A stretch of DNA of 60,612 nt from Thamnocephalis sphaerospora (GCA_003614735.1 KZ992443.1:1-60612); one strand, 5' to 3'; counted from the first letter of the stretch, positions 41,064-52,287 are shown. Notes: generated by a model from the sequence alone, not told the origin. Numbers and translations: made by a program.

Positions 41064-42657
41064 ATGCTGCTATGACCGCACATGGCCTATGTTTTGTGGT
41101 GCTTGGCGTACAACCGTATTTCTGTCCTGGGTATGAAATGCTGCACATATGTTTGGTGGTGCTGCCGCTTGGCGCTCCATGCTGACGACACTTGCCCGAA
41201 CGGTGCGCGTTATGGCCGACCCATGCTGCCAAGCGGCGTAGTTGGACGCATGCGTTTTTGCACATGCGCTATGTGGTCCGCATATCTAAGCCGTAGGTAT
41301 CTACGCCCTGAAACCTGGAGAAACGAGCCGCCGGAGCGCGTATCGGTCCGCCATGGCTGCCGCTTGGTGGCTAGGTGGCGGCATGGTGCCCTTTTTCGCC
41401 AGCCAATCAGCGCGTCCTACTGACAGCCCCCACCACGTAATGGCATTGAGCCACAGCCGCCGCTGCCTCTACGCACGTCGACCCGCCTCCTTCGCTCACA
41501 CTCTTTCGCCTTCCGCTATATTTCCGCCACCCTAGTATATTATCCGTTGTAGCATTCACCTTCAGGTTCCTCAGCACCGTTGCTACCCAAAGCGCCGCCC
41601 TTTTGTTGCGGCGAGCAGAGTCCAGAGATCCAATTAGCGAACCATTAGCAGCGCAGCACAGCACCAGCCTACCCGGCAGCCACAGAGTGACGCTCGCCTT
41701 GACCAGTGCGCACCGACTGGTTGCTAGGCTGTTCTCGGCCGTCTGGTATAGGCGCAGCGTGGCTGTCGACTTTTTTAGCACACCGGACGCTTGCCAAGCG
41801 CTCACCAAACGAGTGACCACCTCGGCCGGTGTCCTCTCTATACACCCCTTTTCACGCCTTCTACCCCGTCAGACGCATACGACGTGCGTGTTTGGACGGC
41901 TACGCTTGGCTTTTTGCGTCGCCGATATTCCGTCGGCGTCGGTCGTTCAAGGTGATTATCCGCAGCATCGGCGTTTACGGGTTTCAGAAATAGCGATGGA
42001 CGCTTAATCATCCCCGTCCCTGCGTTTAGCAAGGTATCTGCACCAGGGCGCGCTGCCCAGCCAGTGTGTTGCCGTCTACACGCAGGTAAGCATAGGCCAG
42101 GGTGGCGTTGTGGCGTTGGCTGCACACGACTTTGCAGCCGAATCGCCATGATCCGCTGCGCGGTAGCGTGTGCGCGTGTGCGATGCTGGCCTGTTGCGGT
42201 GCGCGTGTGTGTATGCGTGGGGGAAGGAGATCCGCTTGCAACTGTGCGTGTGTAACGGTGCTATATTCAGCGTCCGACCAGCTTTGCCTGGCTGGCTGCA
42301 ACCACGCATGCGGGCGCTACTGCTTATATAGAGCGCCATGGGACGTCGTTTGCTTCTCCTTTTCACTTAACCTTGGCTGCGTGCTTTGCACCGTTGATCT
42401 ACCTTGTTGGATGCTGTTGTACGGTTACTCTTTTCCTGCTGCTGTTTATCGCTGATTTGCCGTGCTGTAACTCCCCAAATACCTTATCTCTGCCACGCCA
42501 CCATCCCACTTTGTCCTATACCATCCACCGCTAACCACATATCCGATTGCTGGCGTCACCGTGTCGGTTGTGCTACCATCATCATCATCATCACCATCAT
42601 CATTATCGTTGTCACCTCAGTGTCATCATCGTCGTCTAGAGTGTGGTTGTGGTTCCA
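41064..42657. other. 1.6 kb upstream region of PacC-like gene 1
   Basis: Non-coding. It carries at least six GCCAAG/CTTGGC hexamers (41102, 41168, 41228, 41793, 41905, 42372) and two GCCAGG/CCTGGC (42096, 42287), the form recognised by PacC/Rim101 in other fungi. A TATA-like element lies at 42325. From 42350 to the ATG the plus strand is C/T-rich with a (CAT)n run near 42580-42605. Confidence 0.5.
42325..42330 (+). promoter_or_regulatory. TATA-like box of PacC-like gene 1
   Basis: TGCTTATATAGAGCGCC, about 330 nt before the ATG and directly followed by a pyrimidine-rich leader. Placement fits a core promoter; not otherwise tested. Confidence 0.4.
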
Positions 42658-43952
42658 ATGAGCTCACCCGTCATGTCGACGACTGCATCACCCGAACCCG
42701 GACTCGGCGATGGAGGCCTGCAGTGCCAGTGGCTCAACTGTGCCAGTCAGTTCAACACGGCCGAAGATCTATTTGCGCACGTAAACGAGGACCATGTTGG
42801 CCGGAACGCCAAGGGAAACCTGTGTCTGGAGTGTCGCTGGGCTGGTTGCACCGTGTCCAAAGCCAAGCGCGACCACCTGATCTCGCACATTAAGAGCCAC
42901 CTCTCCTACAAGCCATATGCATGCGGTCTGTGCGAGGCGCGGTTCAAGCACATGTCGGATCTGAAGCGGCACGAGGGCACGCATCGCGAAAAGGTACCGT
43001 CGCCGTCTGTGATGATGTATGACCAACTGTCGGCCGAGGCGCAGGCCACGGCTAGCATGGCAGCCGCTGCCGCTAGCATCAACGCGGCGTACATGGCGGC
43101 GAGTCCCAGCGTGCAGCATGCTATGCTGGCCGGACATGTCGGCACCACGCTGCCGCCTTCGCCGGTGACTACGCCGAGCATGAACGCGCAGCACTATGTG
43201 CCGTACCAGGCGCTGTCGACGGATCCTGCCTCTGCGCCGGTTGTTCCATGTGGTGGCAACCTTTGTAAGTGTAACACGGCGGCTGTTTGTTTGGGTCAGA
43301 TGCTTACTGGGGCACCGTTGCATTCGTCCTTTTTGCTATGCTAGGGTCGCCGCCCGCCACTGCCGGCGCCATGTTTCCTGGACAGCCGGTGCCGGATGTG
43401 TTCCAGCCAGGCATGGTGGATTCCAGCGGCGCATACCCGCCCCTATCGCCCGAGACGGCGCAAGAAGTCTACAATCAGTTCATGAACTTTACGCTTCACT
43501 CGCAGCGGATGCCCGCGGAGATGCAGCCAGGTATGCTGCTACATCGCCATTCTCTGAATGCGTCGGCAGCGAATGCGTGCGCGCCATCGGTTTTTCAGCC
43601 TCCACTTGGTCCCATCACGCTTCCGATTGAGCCTCTCCCGTTGATTACGCCTAGTCCGAGCAACAACTGCGCCCTGAGCATGGTCAACGTCGTACCGTCG
43701 TCGCGTTCTCCGTCGCTGCCCACCAGTCCGACGGTCGGCACCGTGCGCATGGGTCGATCACGGTCGTCCTCTTGCGTGGCAAAGCGTACGCCCGTGTCGC
43801 GGCGCACGTCGCCCATCAGCGCCATTACGCGCGCGACATCTCGGCTGACGGTGAACCACGGCAGTGCGCGCCGTCGATCGGCGGCCGACTTGGAGGCTCT
43901 GCCGCGTTTGAGCTTTTTCGAGGCGAATCCTATCAGCCATGAAATGCCTTAG
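42658..43952 (+). CDS. PacC/Rim101-type C2H2 transcription factor (paralogue 1)
   Basis: Predicted DNA-binding regulator. Exons 42658-43264 and 43345-43952 give 1215 nt, 404 aa. Three zinc fingers occupy about residues 22-110: CQWLNC..H..H, CRWAGC..H..H and CGLCEARF..H..H. The linker between fingers 1 and 2, [18 protein letters not shown], is the PacC/Rim101 hallmark. The finger 2 helix AKRDHLISH is close to the PacC consensus, whereas finger 3 (HMSDLKRHEGTH) is diverged from the RPQDLKKHE type. Unlike the other three paralogues it has no intron at the finger 3 boundary; its only intron lies about 90 residues downstream. The remainder is Pro/Ser/Ala-rich with a basic patch (MGRSRSSSCVAKRTPVSRRT) that could be a nuclear signal. 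Much shorter than classical PacC, with no obvious processing domain. Confidence 0.9.
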
Positions 43953-44962
43953 ATGACGACGTCTACATTGCCACTGGCTGGCGGCGCGCCAGCTTGTCTC
44001 GGGCCAGTCCAACCGTGCTCTCTCCATCTCCCTCCCTCCCTCCCTCCCTCCCTCCCTCCCTCCCTCCCTCTCCCTCTCTCTCTCCCTAAGTTTGCCCCCT
44101 TTTCTCTCCAACTATGCTCGCCCTTTTCTCTCTCTCTTTTCTCGCACCCTCATTCTTTTTCTTTTCGGCCAACTCTGGCGTTCCTGTCCTTTGCTGCGGT
44201 CGCTCTTTTGTTGTGGGGCTAGCACCCTTTCTGGTGTAGTCCTGCGCTTCTGTGCATGCTGGTGTGTGTGTGTGTGTGTGCGTATGTGGCTGTGTTTGCA
44301 CGTTCACCAGCATGTACCTTGTGCGCGCCTACTGCCCTTTTGCCGCGTAGGCGTCCGCGTGTGCATCTATTCTGGCCGTGGCGATCGTGCCACAGCCGGA
44401 TGAGTCGCTCGGTTGTCGTGTCCTTTCTAGGCATGTACATACGACTCCTCTTTTTGTTTTCCGTCGCTCTCTGCTCGCTATTTGGTTCACTTGCCGCATT
44501 TGACTTATGGTCACCGCTCGGTGACCTGCCTGTCCATCTCACGTTTATTCTACTTTTGTGGCGCATTCGACATATCGTCTGCGAATGCCTCTCGACTCTG
44601 CTCGCCGCTACATCCCAGCTTGTTCCCCCCTGCGGTGCATCATTATCATCATCGTCATCATCTCATTCCTGACCGCCCATGCCCGCGCATCACTCTGTGC
44701 CTTTCTGTTCTTTGCATCTGTTCACGCATTACCTTTGCTTATGTTCACTTTATTCATTGCATTTTACACCCCTATCGGCGTGCACGCTGCGTGTACGATT
44801 CGGCCTCATGCTCAGTTGATTGCGAGCTCATTTTGCTTTGCGTCATGTATTACGCGCCGCCTCGGACGCGAACCAATATACGTGGACGCCGTCGCTAACC
44901 CGCCGGCGCTCTACAACCTTTTCTTTCGTTGCCGAGCAGATATACAAGAGCTGTTGTTCCTC
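43953..44962. other. intergenic: PacC-like 1 / unknown gene
   Basis: 1 kb, strongly C/T-rich on the plus strand from 44020 onward, including a CCCT/CT repeat. An acceptor-like GCCGAGCAG ends at 44939, 23 nt before the next ATG, preceded by a branch-like GCTAACC (44896-44902), so the following gene may have a 5' UTR intron. Confidence 0.55.
44029..44087. repeat. (CCCT)n followed by (CT)n
   Basis: About ten CCCT units pass into CT units. This is a long homopyrimidine run able in principle to form a triplex or slip during replication. Confidence 0.9.
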
Positions 44963-45862
44963 ATGTCTCAAATCGATGCCGCTACGCTGGATATGTTGGT
45001 GCGCGCCACGCCGCCCGACCAGCTGGCCCTACTGCAGCAATATCAGATGCAGCTGGAAGCACAGATGCTGGCCGATGCCGCCGGCTTTACTCAGGCCACG
45101 CCAATGATGGCACCGCTGTCTCCCGCGCCGACCGAAGGATCCATGGCGTCACCGGCCCTGCTGCCAACCGTGGAAAAGCTTCCGCCGGCGCACTATAGCA
45201 CGCACGGCGCCACAATGATTATGCCGCGCAAGGTGGCCACCGTCAAGGATCGCGGCAACGACTCGGTGCTGTCGTCGCTGATGAGCAAGCTACACATTGG
45301 TTCGCGCCAGGGTGAGGAAAAGGACTCGCGCAAGATGAAGCCGGCGACGACGGTAGCGGTGACAAACCCGGCCCAGACAAAGCCGTCAAAGGCTTCGATG
45401 GGCGGTTCTGCGACCGCGCCAGTGGCCGCTGTTGGCAAAAGGGACGGTATGAAGCGGTACACGCCGCCGGCCAGCCATCGTGCCAAACGCTTCGAAAAGC
45501 CCACGACCAACAGCCTTGCTTTGGCGAGCGCCGGATCACTAGGTAAGAAGAAGACAGAGGCAAGCGCTGGCAAGACAAAGGATCAACCGGCGGTCGACGG
45601 ACAAACCAAGGGCAAGGAAAGCGAACGCGACGATGCCCCTGCGGACGCGCCTGGCGCCGACAGCAGCAGTGCCGCGGTGGGACGGGAGCGCATGCTTGCA
45701 CTGCTCCGACGCTTGCAGATGCATGTAGATCAGACCACGAAGGTGCAGGAAAGCGAACCGACTTCCGACAAGGCCTCCGACAAATCGGTCGCAAGTTTGA
45801 GCACGGCCGAGCCCGCTTCAGACGCCGATGCCGTGGCACCAGCGCAGGCCAGCATTGGATGA
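44963..45862 (+). CDS. hypothetical disordered protein
   Basis: I do not recognise this gene. The frame is open for 300 codons (299 aa) from MSQIDAATLD to a TGA at 45860-45862, with gene-like third-position use and none of the Arg/Cys/His excess of the random frames nearby. The N-terminus has a short amphipathic helix (LDMLVRATPPDQLALLQQYQ) followed by QMQLEAQML. The middle is Lys/Ala/Thr-rich with a distinctive RYTPPASHRAKRFEKP block. Near the end RERMLALLRRLQMHVDQT could form a helix, and the last 40 residues are acidic. Upstream codons in the same frame read as a hydrophobic leader from pyrimidine-rich DNA and were left out. It lies between two PacC-like genes but has no zinc finger itself. 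Confidence 0.6.
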   Translation: MSQIDAATLDMLVRATPPDQLALLQQYQMQLEAQMLADAAGFTQATPMMAPLSPAPTEGSMASPALLPTVEKLPPAHYSTHGATMIMPRKVATVKDRGNDSVLSSLMSKLHIGSRQGEEKDSRKMKPATTVAVTNPAQTKPSKASMGGSATAPVAAVGKRDGMKRYTPPASHRAKRFEKPTTNSLALASAGSLGKKKTEASAGKTKDQPAVDGQTKGKESERDDAPADAPGADSSSAAVGRERMLALLRRLQMHVDQTTKVQESEPTSDKASDKSVASLSTAEPASDADAVAPAQASIG

Positions 45863-48273
45863 GACCGTGTGGTAGCATTCCGAATCTCTTTGCTATCGCC
45901 TACTTTCCTTTTTTCCCTTGTCGCGGTTGGTTTCCCTGTGCCAGCGGTGCATATTTGTGCTGTTCGGCATTGCCGGCAGCGGCACAGCCATGCTTGCCAT
46001 CCGTCGGCACCGTGGGCCGTTTCTCATCGGTTAAACAGCGGTGTTTTGCGTATTCCGCTCACGAACAAGTTCTGAGCCCTGCCTTGCCAACAATGCGTAA
46101 TGATATCGGTGATTGGCACCGATGCTGCACGCGCGCCCCTTGCGGTCTTCGCTCGAGACGAAGCATGCTTGCATTTGGAAGCATGCGAGTTACTTGGTTG
46201 GTTGACGCGGGCGTATCTGGCGAGAGCAAGCGGCAATGGCAGCCGCGTGCATGCTGACTGGTGACGGTGAGCGCCAGGTTGGTAACTTTACTATTTGTTG
46301 CATCATCCCAGCGGCGTGTCTGCTTGTGTGCGTGCCTGCTTGGAGCATGCTGCCGCCAAGTTGCATGCTGGCCAGCAAAGCGCAAAGCAAGCCGTCTATT
46401 TCTGGCGACGTGCCGACCGTCGCTGGAAGGCGCGGTACCACCATTTACTTAGGAATGCTTAGAATAGGTGCGTCGCGGCCAAAGCTTGGCGAGGTGACCA
46501 AGCCTTTTTCCAGGCGTACCCAGTGTGTTATTAGTCAGAATGGAAGCGACCATGGTCACGAGCTAAGCGGACGCAGCGATGGCGTCGGCAACAGAGATCT
46601 GCACGTACGCCTTCTGTGAAACGCACGCATGAGCATGCGCCTCGACAGCGAACATTCGTTCCAGACCAAGCCGAACTGGTAGAGCTTGGCGCACATGACG
46701 TAGGCCCACGCGTACGAAGCAAGGCGAACGAATGAATGCATGCACCGCTGGCACATCCATGTCGGAAACTGCGCCGTAGGTGAAGACCATTGCAGATCGA
46801 GCGTGCAGTCGCTGCAGACAGTACAGGCTTGACGAATGGCCTGCTCGACAGAGAAGCAGGCCTTTGGCAGTATGGTATGACAGCGCCAATACGCAAGGCG
46901 GCCATGACGCACGCGCGCCATACAGGGCGGAGGAATATGTACAGGCACGCGTAGGTATGTAGGCAGCTGCCGACCGGCGCTACGGTTTCGCCGAGATGGC
47001 GGCGGCGATGGAGGCCAGCCCCATGCCGTCGGCGTGACGCTCGGCGTATCATGACGTGTTGTCGTACGTGCCTTGAACAGGTGCATATGTCCAGTAAACG
47101 GACCGAACGCTTGACAACGGCCAACTGGGCATTGCTGGCTAGAAGCCACCCGCCGACCAAGCGAAGCTGATGCGGCGGCGGCTGATGACGACGATGGTGG
47201 CGATGGTAACCGCCATGAAGGATGAACAGGTAATGAGGATGGATGGATGGTGGTAGCATAGAGCATATGGACCAACGCATGGCCAGTGCACCCACGCTAG
47301 TCATGCGCATGCGCCGCAAAAAGCATGTCATCTGCCTACCCCGAGGTTTACCTTGGCACTACACGCAAATACACACCGTGTGTCTGCCAACTGCGTAGTG
47401 GCCAATATGCCAAACAGGTCTGGACCTTCTCGGCCCGTTGCGCCACGCACGGTGGCACATGTAGAAGTGACGGCGTGCGCGCCACATGTGACGTGGTAAC
47501 GCCAGCATCGGAGGAATACAGATGCACATGCGCTGCCTTGCTGTGCTCGGCGTCAGCCTACTTGCCAACATGAGCCATCGTGATATCGGACAGCATGACG
47601 TTTTGCGAGCCAAGCATGACCTTGCCAGCGAATGAGATGGCATTACTACGTTCGATGCTACGGTGATGACTGCAGCGGCGACTGTCAACCACCACCACGA
47701 CGTGTGTGTGTATGTGTGTGTGCATGCGTGCCTGCACGGCCAGGATGGCGGTCAGAGTGTTGGCTATGGCGTGTTCCTTAGCCATGGCATATACGCGCAC
47801 GCGCTCATGTCCACCCACACAACACGACTACCGGACTGCTGGGCAAACGTTGCCTTGTACAAAGCTATCGGCATGGTGCCTAGACGGGCATACACACATG
47901 ATGATGGGCTTGGCTTTGGCGCGTGCATCGTCATGACTGCGCATCCTACACGCGTGCATACATGTGCACTCTCTCGTCCATCATGGGCCGCGATGTACTG
48001 GGCAGCTCGGCGTACTGACCTAGTGCACGCGCGCATCTCGACAGCCTATGGAAGCCTGCGTGGCAACGCGCGTGAACCGTCCGCCCCTGCTCATGCTTTG
48101 CATGTACGCATGTATGCGATAATACATGGTCGGAGCGGCGCCAACCTCGGCCTTGCGCCTCGGTGGCCACAGCAGCGTTCGTTACTGTAGCATCGCGCCG
48201 GAATTACTACACGATGCTTGCCGGATTCATCGGCCCGCCGCTCAAGCTGCAGCCGTTGCTGTGCGTCGATGCC

Positions 48274-48281
48274 TATATATA
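48274..48281 (+). promoter_or_regulatory. TATA-like box (distal), upstream of PacC-like gene 2
   Basis: GCCTATATATACGCGCG, immediately followed by a 360-nt pyrimidine-rich block that ends at a donor-like GTATGT. It could start a spliced leader transcript reaching the gene at 50361. Confidence 0.35.
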
Positions 48282-49843
48282 CGCGCGCGCTATGCTGCGA
48301 TCCCCGCCTATTTGCCCCTTTGCTCCTCTTACACTTTTGTGCCTGCACCGTTTAGCTCGCTTCGCTCTGTCTGCCACTCTGCTTGGCTCGATCCAGCGCT
48401 GTCATTCTATCGCGTACGCGAGCCCATTTCGGTAGCCAGTGTGCAGTCTGTTCCGCCTCCTTTTTCACCATCATCTGTCTGCCTGTTCGCCTGTCTCTTT
48501 CCACTCGTCTTCTCTCGCTTTCGCTTTCGCTCTCTCTCTCTCTATCCGCTTTCGTGTTCGCTCCTTGCTTCATATAATCTACCGGTGGCAACGACAACGT
48601 GATCCGTTATCGGTGCCGCCTTTGCTCTTTCTCGGTCACACGCCCTGTACGTGCTAGACCAAGTCGGCAGGTATGTGTTGCCGCAGCGTCTTTTACGTGC
48701 GGCCCTTGGAGGGGGTTATCTTTGGCCTAGGATCGCCTTGTATGCGTGCGCATGGGCGGTGTCGTCACAACGGGGGGCATTGCCTTTTTCCATCTAGCAA
48801 GTTCTGCCAAGAAGTCAACGGTCACCCCACTGGTGCTGACGGATGGATGGCTGGCTGGCTGGCTGGCTGGGTGTGGCGTGGTGTGGTGGCGTTTCGGGCA
48901 GATGGCTATTTGTGCACATAGGCTGCCTCGATGCTGGGTGCACGCATGTTCTGCTGTGCACCGAAATGTCGAATAAGCATGCGGTCCAGCAGGGCCCAGT
49001 GCATGTGTACGAGTGCGAGTGTGTCGTGGAGGAGGTATCTGCCTTGTTCTGTGCTTGACCTATTTCGGCGCCGGGTGAACCGCGCTGTCCGCACGCTGCG
49101 TCAGACGCACACCCATCTGCTTGTGTCCCCGTGGCCACGGCGGTTTGCCAAGCCGGCTGCCGGCCACCACGCTCGCTTGGCCTGCATCACCTTTTGCGCG
49201 CCACGCATGCCACGCTTCGAGGCCGCCGGCATGAGATGTGTGCGCATAGGCGGCCTAGCCGGCGTGCATGTGGCGTCTGACGTGATGGACAGAGCGGGGT
49301 GGGTGTGGGTCGATGTTGGCAACGTGCGGAGTACGCTTGCTAATGCGCGCCGGTCTTGCCCGTGGCCAAGCCAGCCGATGGGCAAGCATACGTGGGGGCG
49401 GATGGTGAGTGTGAGCGACGATGGGTGGGTGGGTGGTGGGTGGTGGGTGCTCATGAGCGGGCGCGGCAGCATGAGTGTGAGAGTCGCAAACTCGGCCGGC
49501 TAAACGCTGGCCCCAGTAAGCTTGCTCACGTTGCCGATGACGAACGAGCACTCTTGGCGATGCGCTGCAGTCTCGGCAGTGGAACGCGCCATGGAAGCAT
49601 GCATATGTGTGTGCGCGTATGTGTGCGCGTGGATGGGGGTGGATATGTACGTGAGCGGGTGGGTGGATGTGCCTTGTGGTCTGCCATGGCATCGTCCTGG
49701 CCAGTGCCTTACCTGGCGCGTTGGCTTCGGCGGAAAATAGCCGTCCAACCGATGATGATACACCTGCCTCGCCTTGTCCAGTGCCGGTTTGGCCCAATCC
49801 ACTGTGGTCGGGTGCTCTGCTCTGTCGTCCTCTCTCTCCCCTC

Positions 49844-49851
49844 TATATATA
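49844..49851 (+). promoter_or_regulatory. TATA-like box (proximal), upstream of PacC-like gene 2
   Basis: CCTCTATATATACACC about 510 nt before the ATG; a second TATATATAT lies at 49934-49942. Both precede C/T-rich DNA. Confidence 0.4.
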
Positions 49852-50360
49852 CACCTCGGCGTCGGGCGATACGCTCACACGCCCAGCACACGCTTAGTCG
49901 CCCAGACAGTCCTTCTCCTGGCCGTACGCCGCATATATATATTTAGCGCTGAGGCTTTCTCGGCGTTGCCGGCCCTATCTCCTCGACTTTTGGCTAGCCT
50001 GTTCTTTTGCTTCTCGCTCTCCCTTCCACTCACCGCTACGTTACTGCCTGGCACAGTGCTTGCATTGACCTTTCTGCCTGGCGCTCGCTCCCACGATTAG
50101 GATTGACCTCGTTTATTGTGCGTGTGGGTGCGTCGACTCTGACCACGCGGCGACCATCACGGCTTCTACTCTGCAGGCGTCCGCACGCGCGCATATACGC
50201 TGCGCTCCAACTGCTACCTCTACCGCGTTCGACCGCAGTTGCGCTAGTAGACGTGCACGCGCTACCGATTGCGCCACGGGTTGAATCAGCTCGTGCGCTA
50301 GAAACGCTGTCGCCGCCACTGCTTCTCTGCCGCTACTCCCTTCGTAGCGTACGCTAAACT

Positions 50361-51817
50361 ATGTCGGCGCTGACCCATACAGTCGCCCCGCAAGTCGCCG
50401 TGAAACACGCGTTCCCGCTGCTACCGCTGCCGCACTCGGCGTCGGCACATTCATACACGCGCGTTCAGCAGCGGTCGCCGCCCTACGCGATCAAAACGGA
50501 GGAGCCGATGCTGCCGGCTTACCGACCTGCTTCGACGGAACCGCCACTCTACGTTGAACACCAACACCACCAGCAACAACACCACCACCACGCGACGGCG
50601 CCGCATACCCCGCCCACGCCGCCTATGCCTTCGCTGCCGGTACCGCACTCGGTGACGCCGCCGACGCACGGCCACCAGCTGCCGTCGCTGTCGAGCATCC
50701 TGGAACCGACCTTGTCCCAAGCGCGGCCGTCGCGCACCGCGTCGGCGTCGCCGGGACTGCCGTATCCAAATGCCGGTCTGGCCTCAGCGCCGATGCCGGC
50801 GCCTATTTCCGCGCCGGGCCCTTCGCCCGCATTGGGTATGCAGACCACCGTACTGGCATCCGGTCGCTCGTCGCCCTCGTCGCCTTCGCACATCTACCAC
50901 TGCCGGTGGCGCCAGTGCGCGCGTACGTTCCATGGCCCCGAGTTGCTCTACCAGCACCTCTGCGACGATCACGTCGGCCGCCATGCACGCGGTAACCTTT
51001 GTCTGGAATGCCGCTGGGAAGACTGCCAGACAGTGACCAACAAGCGTGATCACATCACGTCGCATCTCCGCGTTCATGTCCCGCTGACGCCGCTGCGCTG
51101 CCGGGTAAGTTTTGCGGCGACACTAGGGTGGATGAGCAGCCCTTTGCGAATGGGGACGATGGGGTGCCCTTGGTTTGTCATGCCAAGCATTCGCCATGCA
51201 TAGCGCCAATCCTCAGCCAACTAACGATGTTGCTTACCGCTTGGCCACGTCACATCTGCAGGTATGCGATAAGCGTTACAAGCGCCGCCAAGACCTGAAA
51301 AAGCACGAACGCAAACACATGGAGCGTCTAGAGCTGGCTGGCGGTCAGCTGGGCGCAGAGTTGTCGGGCATGGTAAGCCCTTTGCCAGGCACCATGCTGC
51401 CTACACCGTCGGCCGTGGGTGCGCCGGGCGGAGGACATGCGCCATTGGGCATGACGGGCCGGCATTCGCTTTCGCCGGCGATGCAGATGCGTCACCAGTT
51501 GCCAGCGCCCGTGCCGACGCCCACTTCGGCTTGCTATCTACCTGGACCGCCGTTGCCGCCGCCATCGTCGTCGCCGGCGTCGGCGTCGTCGTCGGTTGCA
51601 CACATGAACGGCGTGGCACCGACAAACAACTCGGCGCCGTACGCCCAGACGCCGTACCAGCATCAGCGGTCCAACTCGTGCCCACAGCCGATGGCCTATC
51701 ACGCTTTGCCGCCGCTCTTGTCGGGACAGCCAATGCACGAGTCGGCTCGCCCGCATGATATGCATTCTACATATCCGTATCCATCGCAGCAGCAGTCATC
51801 ATCGACACACCATCAGT

Positions 51818-51851
<34 letters not shown>

Positions 51852-52287
51852 CCATCATTCTGCACAGCAGTCGTGTCACCATCGCTCGCATCCCACCTTG
51901 CCCTTGCCGCATAGCCCGCGCGGCGAGTTCTCGTCGATGCAGCCACAGGCCTACCCGCCTGCGTACTCGCCGGTGGCCCCGAATGCACCCTGCTCGTACG
52001 CCGCCCCTTGTCGTACCGAGGATGCACCTGCCGGTCACCAGCATCAGGCGCCTCTGTCGCACGGCCACCGGTCCAACTCGTCGTCGTCGTCGTCATCATC
52101 TTCGTCGTCGTCCTACTTTCCTCTGCAGCAGCCGCAGCAGCCGCACCACCTGCACCGGCAAGAGTACGCGCCGATGATCACGGAGCGGATATCCAACTCC
52201 CCCGTCGGTGACTGCCGCGTACTGCCGCCGCCGCTGTCCAACGGCCCTGTTCCCATGTCTGCTTCCTCGACCAGTGGTTCGCGCTAA
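50361..52287 (+). CDS. PacC/Rim101-type C2H2 transcription factor (paralogue 2, closest to the PacC consensus)
   Basis: Predicted pH-response-type transcription factor. Exons 50361-51104 and 51262-52287 give 1770 nt, 589 aa. Zinc fingers span about 181-272: [38 protein letters not shown] and [20 protein letters not shown], then [19 protein letters not shown]. This is nearly the textbook PacC/Rim101 three-finger block, so it is the best candidate for the ancestral gene of the cluster. The intron falls in phase 0 between CR and VC at the start of finger 3, the same place as in paralogues 3 and 4. Flanks are long, Pro/Ser/His/Gln-rich and disordered, with His, Gln and Ser runs coded by CAT, CAG and TCG repeats. 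A sumoylation-like IKTEEP and the C-terminal half may be regulatory. I see no clear PacC signalling-protease site or YPxL motif. Confidence 0.93.

Larger units (their letters stand above)
45863..50360. other. 4.5 kb non-coding region upstream of PacC-like gene 2
   Basis: No credible ORF on either strand; frames such as 47331-46531 (minus) look random. By eye I count twelve GCCAAG/CTTGGC hexamers: 46355, 46495, 46685, 47352, 47609, 47909, 48382, 48806, 49147, 49176, 49365 and 49553. TATA-like boxes at 48274 and 49844 are each followed by C/T-rich leader-like DNA (48300-48660 and 49850-50360). The first block ends at GGCAG followed by the donor-like GTATGT (48671). GCATGC palindromes are frequent between 46140 and 46380. 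A GGCT repeat lies at 48846-48868. Confidence 0.5.

Noticed and set aside
44558-44962. In-frame upstream extension of the unknown gene with a hydrophobic N-terminus
   Set aside because: Its hydrophobic, Cys-rich run comes from C/T-rich DNA, and a branch site and acceptor lie just before ATG 44963, so it is more likely a leader.
46531-47331. 266-codon minus-strand frame between the unknown gene and PacC-like gene 2
   Set aside because: His/Arg/Cys-rich random composition; overlapped by a second equally open frame (47275-46556).
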